DNA from: Paraburkholderia sartisoli
GTDB taxonomy: Bacteria > Pseudomonadota > Gammaproteobacteria > Burkholderiales > Burkholderiaceae
DNA length: 64,000 nucleotides
Reading direction: 5' to 3'
Assembly: GCF_900107685.1 (NCBI RefSeq)
Contig: NZ_FNRQ01000004.1
Location: 390,573-454,572 of the forward strand
In this document: positions 63,959 to 64,000 of the stretch, one piece after another
How positions within the stretch are numbered: the stretch's first letter is position 1
How the letters are laid out: every line of letters begins with the position of its first letter
Position numbers and translations under genes: made by a program
Notes under the pieces: generated by a model
Told to the model about the DNA's origin: nothing
What the model saw: the letters and a program-made list of their open reading frames with translations, nothing else
Databases searched by the model: none

Positions 63959-63971
63959 GGAGACGGACGAA

Positions 63972-64000
63972 ATGACGAATCTTGTAATAGCAGAACACGA
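63972..64000 (+). CDS. etfA: electron transfer flavoprotein subunit alpha, start only
   Basis: The last 29 bases begin ATGACGAATCTTGTAATAGC, encoding MTNLVIAEH, a typical first strand of ETF alpha. It starts 13 bases after etfB with AAGGAG in between, the usual etfBA order. The rest is beyond the window. Confidence 0.85.

Overview
This 64 kb window is high-GC DNA from a betaproteobacterium, most likely a Burkholderiaceae member of the Paraburkholderia/Caballeronia/Burkholderia group. The evidence is gene content and style: many LysR regulators, a formyl-CoA transferase with OFA-type transporters, DUF2252, DUF2092 and DUF1254 proteins, and compact co-directional operons with ATGA overlaps. I see no rRNA, tRNA, CRISPR array, prophage or intact insertion sequence. 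The assignment is an inference from gene families, not from a database search.

Layout. (1) 0.1-5.1 kb, minus strand: 6-phosphogluconate dehydrogenase, a DUF938 methyltransferase, a Sir2 deacetylase translationally coupled to a tiny Cys-rich protein, and a secreted esterase-like protein of the phytase family. (2) 5.4-10 kb: polysaccharide deacetylase, GlsB-type stress membrane protein, DUF2252 protein, a lipoprotein and a LysE exporter. (3) 10-25 kb: an oxalate-related region with a PanE-like reductase, an aldehyde dehydrogenase, two LysR regulators, two OFA-family transporters (one with its small subunit, a 42-residue gene), an FAH-family hydrolase, formyl-CoA transferase (frc), an FCD-type GntR regulator and a chemoreceptor. 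Two sets of DNA sites tie the region together: three copies of a GTGATATATCAC palindrome around frc and gntR, and an A/T-rich element (core CTTTAACTAT) at several promoters between 10.0 and 16.5 kb. No oxalyl-CoA decarboxylase gene is present.

(4) 25.4-32.3 kb, plus strand: seven consecutive genes, each with an N-terminal export signal: two outer-membrane beta-barrel candidates, a DUF1254 protein, a DUF2092 protein, a Pro/Gly/His repeat protein, a BamA/TamA-like barrel and a protein with an internal duplication. I think this is the least understood system in the window. (5) 32.4-33.2 kb: debris, with a truncated IS5-type transposase gene and the tail of a sensor kinase. (6) 33.2-41 kb: an ABC importer with a glycerophosphodiester phosphodiesterase, a divergent DeoR/GlpR-type regulator and a YjbB-like phosphate transporter, suggesting uptake and use of phosphodiesters.

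(7) 41-49 kb: DUF3820, LysR, an ABC-2 exporter, an MHYT-GGDEF-EAL cyclic-di-GMP protein, a DMT transporter and a cupin. (8) 49-55 kb: L-serine dehydratase, an MHS-family transporter, a gamma-glutamyltransferase-family enzyme and its divergent LysR regulator. (9) 54.9-59.3 kb: an area rich in remnants, with two broken LysR fragments, a glycine-zipper protein and two more DUF1254/DUF1214 proteins. (10) 59.8-64 kb: a LysR regulator divergent from a CaiB-type CoA transferase, an acyl-CoA dehydrogenase and the electron-transfer flavoprotein genes etfB and etfA (cut by the window end), which together look like an acyl-CoA oxidation operon.
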